A stretch of DNA of 64,000 bases from assembly GCF_030014955.1 (NCBI RefSeq), contig NZ_JAGRPV010000001.1:1364001-1428000 (forward strand). The letters are read 5' to 3'. Source of the DNA: Cohnella hashimotonis. Lineage in GTDB: Bacteria > Bacillota > Bacilli > Paenibacillales > Paenibacillaceae. Of this stretch, positions 60,747 to 64,000 are shown in pieces. Position 1 is the first letter of the stretch. The number at the start of each line of letters is the position of its first letter. The position numbers and the translations under genes are program-made. The notes beneath the pieces were generated by a model. That model did not search any database. It was given only the letters and a program-made list of their open reading frames with translations, and was not told where the DNA came from.

Positions 60747-61646
60747 TTAGTCCGAGACCGAAGTCGTCTTCTTATGCTCGCTCCTCCAATGAGCGGGGCT
60801 TTTGCCGTATTTCTGCTTGAACAGGCGGCTGAAATAATGGATGGACTGAAAACCCGTGGCGTGCGCGATATCCTGAACGCTCATCATGCTTTCCAGCAAG
60901 TACTTCTCGGCAGCGCTCATTCGAAGGTTATTAAGAAATTGCAAGGGGGAAACGCCTTTGGAGGCTTTGAAGGTGCGGATCATGTAGGAGGGATTCAAAT
61001 GGGCATATTCGCACAGCTTCTCCAAGGTGAAATTCTCCCAGTAGCTGGATTCCATCCAACGGACAAGAATCTCGATGGTTTCCATCGTTGAAGCAATCCG
61101 ATTGTCCGGCAGTTGACTCGACTTTCCGTAGCGCTTCGTATCCGGCTTGGCCACAGAACGAATAATAGCCAGGATGGCTTGGATGTCGGAATAACTGATT
61201 TGCCGCGCCAGATCGGGTTGGTTGCGCATCCACTCTGCGATCAGGACCTGGTGAAGCGCGTGAATACGTTCATAGACCAATCGAACGGCAGGCAAGCTTC
61301 CGTCCGGCTCAGCCTGAAGGCGGTTCCATGCCTCGCAGTCAGCAGGGACAGGAAAGGATTCGTAAGCGTCGTCTTGCAGTTCCCAGTAGGCATAACGATA
61401 CTTCAGGGAAAGGAATTGCAAATGGTGGGAGGTATTCAAAGGGATAAGGAGGACGGCGGGACCCGTCATCCGATAGGTTACGTTGTTAATCGTAATTTTC
61501 AGGGTTCCTTCGATAATATAGAGTAATTCATGATGCTGAGGGTGAAGACCGCCGATTCTCGACTCCAAAGGGAAGAGAGAAAGGTTCTCATGTACAGGCT
61601 TAGACGTGTCAAGAGAATTATCGTAACCGAAGGCGCGAATCTGCAT
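60747..61646 (-). CDS. AraC family regulator of the carbohydrate locus
   Basis: A 299-residue regulator: an N-terminal cupin sensor (about 20-105; ELLYIIEGTLKITINN) and two helix-turn-helix units at about 195-299, the second with DIAHATGFQSIHYFSRLFKQ. These proteins usually activate neighbouring sugar genes when the ligand binds. AAGGGAGAG lies eight bases before ATG 61646. It faces the ABC operon tail to tail and is divergent from the SGNH hydrolase gene, 120 bases away, so it may control both. Confidence 0.88.
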   Translation of the reverse strand: MQIRAFGYDNSLDTSKPVHENLSLFPLESRIGGLHPQHHELLYIIEGTLKITINNVTYRMTGPAVLLIPLNTSHHLQFLSLKYRYAYWELQDDAYESFPVPADCEAWNRLQAEPDGSLPAVRLVYERIHALHQVLIAEWMRNQPDLARQISYSDIQAILAIIRSVAKPDTKRYGKSSQLPDNRIASTMETIEILVRWMESSYWENFTLEKLCEYAHLNPSYMIRTFKASKGVSPLQFLNNLRMSAAEKYLLESMMSVQDIAHATGFQSIHYFSRLFKQKYGKSPAHWRSEHKKTTSVSD

Positions 61647-61766
61647 GCGATTCTCTCCCTTGCGTCAAGATGATGGGCTGATCTGGCAGGCTCATTTTAA
61701 CATGTGAAAAGGATTATAGTAAACGGATACATGCGAACAAAATCAGGAGAGGCAAGGAGAAATGAC

Positions 61767-62480
61767 GTGGACGATAACAAATTCGAACGCTTGCGCAACC
61801 GGTTGAAGGAGAAGGCGGACGATCCTAAGGCACGTGCCGTAACTTTCGTTGCCTTGGGCGATAGTGTCACCCAGGGGTGTATGGGTTATGGCGTCGTCGA
61901 ATACGAATCCGTCTTCCATCAAGCGCTGAAAAGAAGAATGGAGCGAAGATTTCCGGGCACGGTGGTGAACGCGATCAATTCGGGGGTTGAGGGAGACAGC
62001 GCTGACGAATCGCGAGTTAGATGGGATCGAGATGTGTTCCTGTATCAACCCGATCTGGTCACGATCGGTTTTGGTCTAAATGACGCGCATGCCGGCCCTG
62101 CAGGCTTGGAAAGGTTCATACGCGCGATTCGCGATCTGGTTGTGCGCTTGCGAACGGAGACGGATGCCGATCTCTTGCTATTCATCCCCGGCATGATGAT
62201 GAAGCGGGATAACGAGCGCATTCATCAAGCGCATCGGGCTGCCGTTCCAGGATTCATCCAGGCAGAGGAAGCGGGTTATCTCACCTTGTACATTGATGCG
62301 CTAAGAAAACTGGTTCTGGAAATGGATCTGCCTTGTGTGGATTCCTATCGTATCTGGGAGCAGATGGAGAATGACGGGGTCGATATCCACACGCGCCTGG
62401 CCAATGGTATTAATCATCCAGATCCGGCTTTCCACGAAGAGCTGGCCTTACACTTTGAGAATATTATTTTTGGAGAGTAG
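61767..62480 (+). CDS. SGNH/GDSL-family hydrolase
   Basis: A 237-residue esterase-like protein. The four family blocks are visible: VALGDSVTQG (catalytic Ser), NSGVEGDSA (Gly), GFGLNDAHAG (Asn) and NHPDPAFHEELA (the Asp-x-x-His region, here D-P-A-F-H). No signal peptide is seen, so it should act inside the cell, perhaps taking acetyl groups off imported sugars. The frame extends 21 codons upstream from GTG 61704; GTG 61767 has AAGGAGA six bases before it and is preferred. A terminator follows about 110 bases downstream. Confidence 0.8.
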   Translation: MDDNKFERLRNRLKEKADDPKARAVTFVALGDSVTQGCMGYGVVEYESVFHQALKRRMERRFPGTVVNAINSGVEGDSADESRVRWDRDVFLYQPDLVTIGFGLNDAHAGPAGLERFIRAIRDLVVRLRTETDADLLLFIPGMMMKRDNERIHQAHRAAVPGFIQAEEAGYLTLYIDALRKLVLEMDLPCVDSYRIWEQMENDGVDIHTRLANGINHPDPAFHEELALHFENIIFGE

Positions 62481-62588
62481 ATCACTTCTAATGGAACGCA
62501 ATCATATTCAATCAGATACACATTCTATCGCTGGCAGCAATGATGTCAGGGTTCGGTCCTCCTTGGCTCCACCAAATGCAAACTTCAG

Positions 62589-62613
62589 ACACGCCGATGA
62601 GGCGTGTTTTTTT
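62589..62613 (+). terminator. terminator after the SGNH hydrolase gene
   Basis: ACACGCC and GGCGTGT pair around GATGA, followed by six or more T. Confidence 0.88.
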
Positions 62614-62709
62614 CACTAATAAGCCGGCGGGCAGCAACGTTGAAATATATGTTACTATTTTATTGACCATGGAACTAAGGGAATGAGCCTTCATATAAAG
62701 GAGAGGCGT

Positions 62710-63099
62710 ATGACGATGAATTGTAACGAAGCGAGAAACATGATTAAAAGTTATATTGAAGCATACAATTCATTCGAAATTGAAAAAATGGTCGAATTGT
62801 TACATAAAGACATTGTATTCAGAAATATTTCCAACGGAGAAACCACCGCGGAGACCAGCGGAATACAAGCATTTAAAGAGCTGGCCGAACAGTCGTCAAC
62901 GATGTTCTCCAGCAGAAGCCAAACAATTACAGAATACCGCATTATAGACGACAAGGTAGAAGTTGATATCGATTACGAAGGAATTGTTGCCGCCGATTTT
63001 CCGAATGGCTTAAAGCGCAGGGATAAGCTGCAATTAAAAGGAAAGTCGACATTCAAGATGAAGGAAGGAAAAATCTCGTTAATCGAAGATTACAGTTGA
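62710..63099 (+). CDS. SnoaL-like / NTF2-fold protein
   Basis: A 129-residue cytosolic protein of the NTF2-like superfamily: SYIEAYNSFEIEKMVELLHK is the helical start, DIVFRNISNGETTAET follows, and the C-terminal strands KSTFKMKEGKISLIEDYS close the cone. Members bind small hydrophobic ligands or act as isomerases or polyketide cyclases; the substrate is unknown. AAAGGAGAGG lies before ATG 62710 (MTMNCNEA); MNCNEA six bases on is an alternative. It is monocistronic and has no evident link to the carbohydrate locus. Confidence 0.75.
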   Translation: MTMNCNEARNMIKSYIEAYNSFEIEKMVELLHKDIVFRNISNGETTAETSGIQAFKELAEQSSTMFSSRSQTITEYRIIDDKVEVDIDYEGIVAADFPNGLKRRDKLQLKGKSTFKMKEGKISLIEDYS

Positions 63100-63543
63100 G
63101 TACGCTGCGTTTATTTGTGCCTACGGGAAACGGATCGTTCGAACAGCGACAGTCTAGGACTTGATTCCACCGTCCTTGGCTGTTGTTTTCTATTTTCAGG
63201 CAGCATCTATCGCTACCAAAGCTTCTTAAAACGGATGATTCCTATCCATCATGTCATCGGTCTCTCTTTGTCTGTCTCACCCGTCGAAAATGAGGGCTTG
63301 CCCGCGACGGTCCGGGACAGCAGATTACCGGCCTCGAGCGGCTGGCGGACGGAAGCGACAGCTCCCCATTAGGCAGACAGGCTCAACTATAAGAGCCGGT
63401 TGCCTCGTGGGGGCTTTTTTGTCCTTCGCGCACCTTTTCGTATGTGAGAGACGTTCTGCGATCATGTTTAGATTAAGTTTAGTGGAACGTGATAGGATGC
63501 GATAAATAGGAAAAAGAACAGCGATGCGGAGGGAAAGGCGATT
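63100..63543. other. gene-poor region with one weak terminator
   Basis: No convincing gene in this 444-base gap. AAGAGCC (63392) and GGCTTTT form a seven-base stem with one G-T pair and a T-run (to about 63421), possibly the terminator of the SnoaL-like gene or the 3' side of a leader. The stretch 63290-63370 is GC-rich and could fold, but I recognise no riboswitch class. Confidence 0.4.
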
Positions 63544-64000
63544 ATGTTGAAATTTATTCAAACGAACAAGAAGACTAAGGCCTTGTTCATGGCATTGGTC
63601 ATGCTAGCGACGTTGTTCGTGCCTGTCGGCACGATCGGAAAGGCAAAAGCCGCGACGGATAATAGCAAGGTGGTGATTAGCCAGGTGTTCGGGGGAGGAG
63701 GCCAAGGCGGTAGCAGCGCAGTATATAATAGCGATTTCGTAGAATTGTATAATCCGACAGCAAATCCGATTGACATGAGCGGGTGGACGATTCGGTATGC
63801 CTCTGCTACAGGGACTACTTTTTCATCATCGGTGACACTAAACCTAAACGCGACCATTCCTGCTCATAGTTATTTTTTAGTCAAAGCAAACGGCTCCTTG
63901 ATGTATGGGGCTGCTCTCCCTGATCCCGATGCGATTGCAAGCTTTGATATAAGTTCTAGCCCTACCGCTGGCGGGAGAGTGATTCTGGTCTCCAATTCAG
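63544..64000 (+). CDS. secreted lamin-tail-domain protein (partial, runs off the window)
   Basis: The first 152 codons of a gene cut by the window end. A signal peptide (KALFMALVMLATLFVPVG, ending near KAKAA) is followed by a lamin tail domain: VVISQVFGGGGQGGSSAVYN, DFVELYNPTANPIDMSGWTI and HSYFLVKANG. In this bacterial group such N-termini often belong to large surface nucleases or phosphatases (NucH/ExeM type) or multi-domain S-layer proteins. GCGGAGGGAAAGG before ATG 63544 sets the start. The enzyme part lies outside the window, so the function stays open. Confidence 0.8.
   Translation, partial: MLKFIQTNKKTKALFMALVMLATLFVPVGTIGKAKAATDNSKVVISQVFGGGGQGGSSAVYNSDFVELYNPTANPIDMSGWTIRYASATGTTFSSSVTLNLNATIPAHSYFLVKANGSLMYGAALPDPDAIASFDISSSPTAGGRVILVSNS

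Noticed and set aside
63145..63420. A riboswitch in the leader of the lamin-tail-domain gene
   Set aside because: Only a weak hairpin can be drawn, and no known aptamer signature was recognised.

Overview
The window looks like chromosomal DNA of a GC-rich, spore-forming Firmicute of the Paenibacillaceae, most like Cohnella or Paenibacillus. The evidence is an S-layer-homology (SLH) surface protein, spore-type glycosyltransferases (CgeB-like, CotSA-like), a good match to a late-sporulation sigma-K promoter, an FapR box in front of fabH, many TTG/GTG starts behind strong GGAGG ribosome sites, and MsmX-type sugar ABC genes without their own ATPase. I saw no rRNA, tRNA or CRISPR array.

Layout. 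1-12 kb is mixed housekeeping: a membrane diguanylate cyclase, an aminotransferase, a divergent pair (FMN-binding protein / MocR-type regulator) with an AraC regulator, a worn IS1595-like transposase between repeat-rich spacers, phosphatidylserine decarboxylase, a CotSA-like glycosyltransferase and a MntH-type metal transporter. 12.1-18.6 kb is one gene of 2157 codons, made mostly of about 180 ten-residue repeats held in register, with a sigma-K-type promoter.

18.8-44.1 kb is a large surface-glycan locus in several operons. It holds about ten glycosyltransferases, a nucleotidyltransferase, a four-gene nucleotide-sugar set (UDP-HexNAc 2-epimerase, 4,6-dehydratase, RmlD-like reductase, another SDR) that fits synthesis of a 6-deoxy-L-HexNAc such as UDP-L-QuiNAc or UDP-L-FucNAc, three small related helical proteins, and a 95-residue Arg-rich protein. 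An SLH protein and its coupled 2045-residue secreted partner sit inside it. The main novelty is that many of these cytosolic-type enzymes carry Arg/Lys-rich tails, several followed by a four-residue-period G-[YFW]-x-x motif. The small Arg-rich protein is little more than this module alone. I infer a shared targeting or assembly tag for the spore surface.

44.2-49.5 kb holds fabH with its FapR-controlled promoter, a visibly AT-rich cassette of three related unknown proteins (probably acquired), a decayed Gfo/Idh/MocA gene found by reading frames, and tatA-tatC. 49.7-62.5 kb is a carbohydrate-use locus: two MDR dehydrogenases, a GH78 alpha-L-rhamnosidase, a beta-helix protein with a twin-arginine signal, a sugar-binding lipoprotein, two permeases, a Gfo/Idh/MocA oxidoreductase, an AraC regulator and an SGNH hydrolase. 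The Tat translocase lies about 5 kb from a likely Tat substrate. The window ends in a SnoaL-like gene and the start of a secreted lamin-tail-domain protein cut by the window edge.
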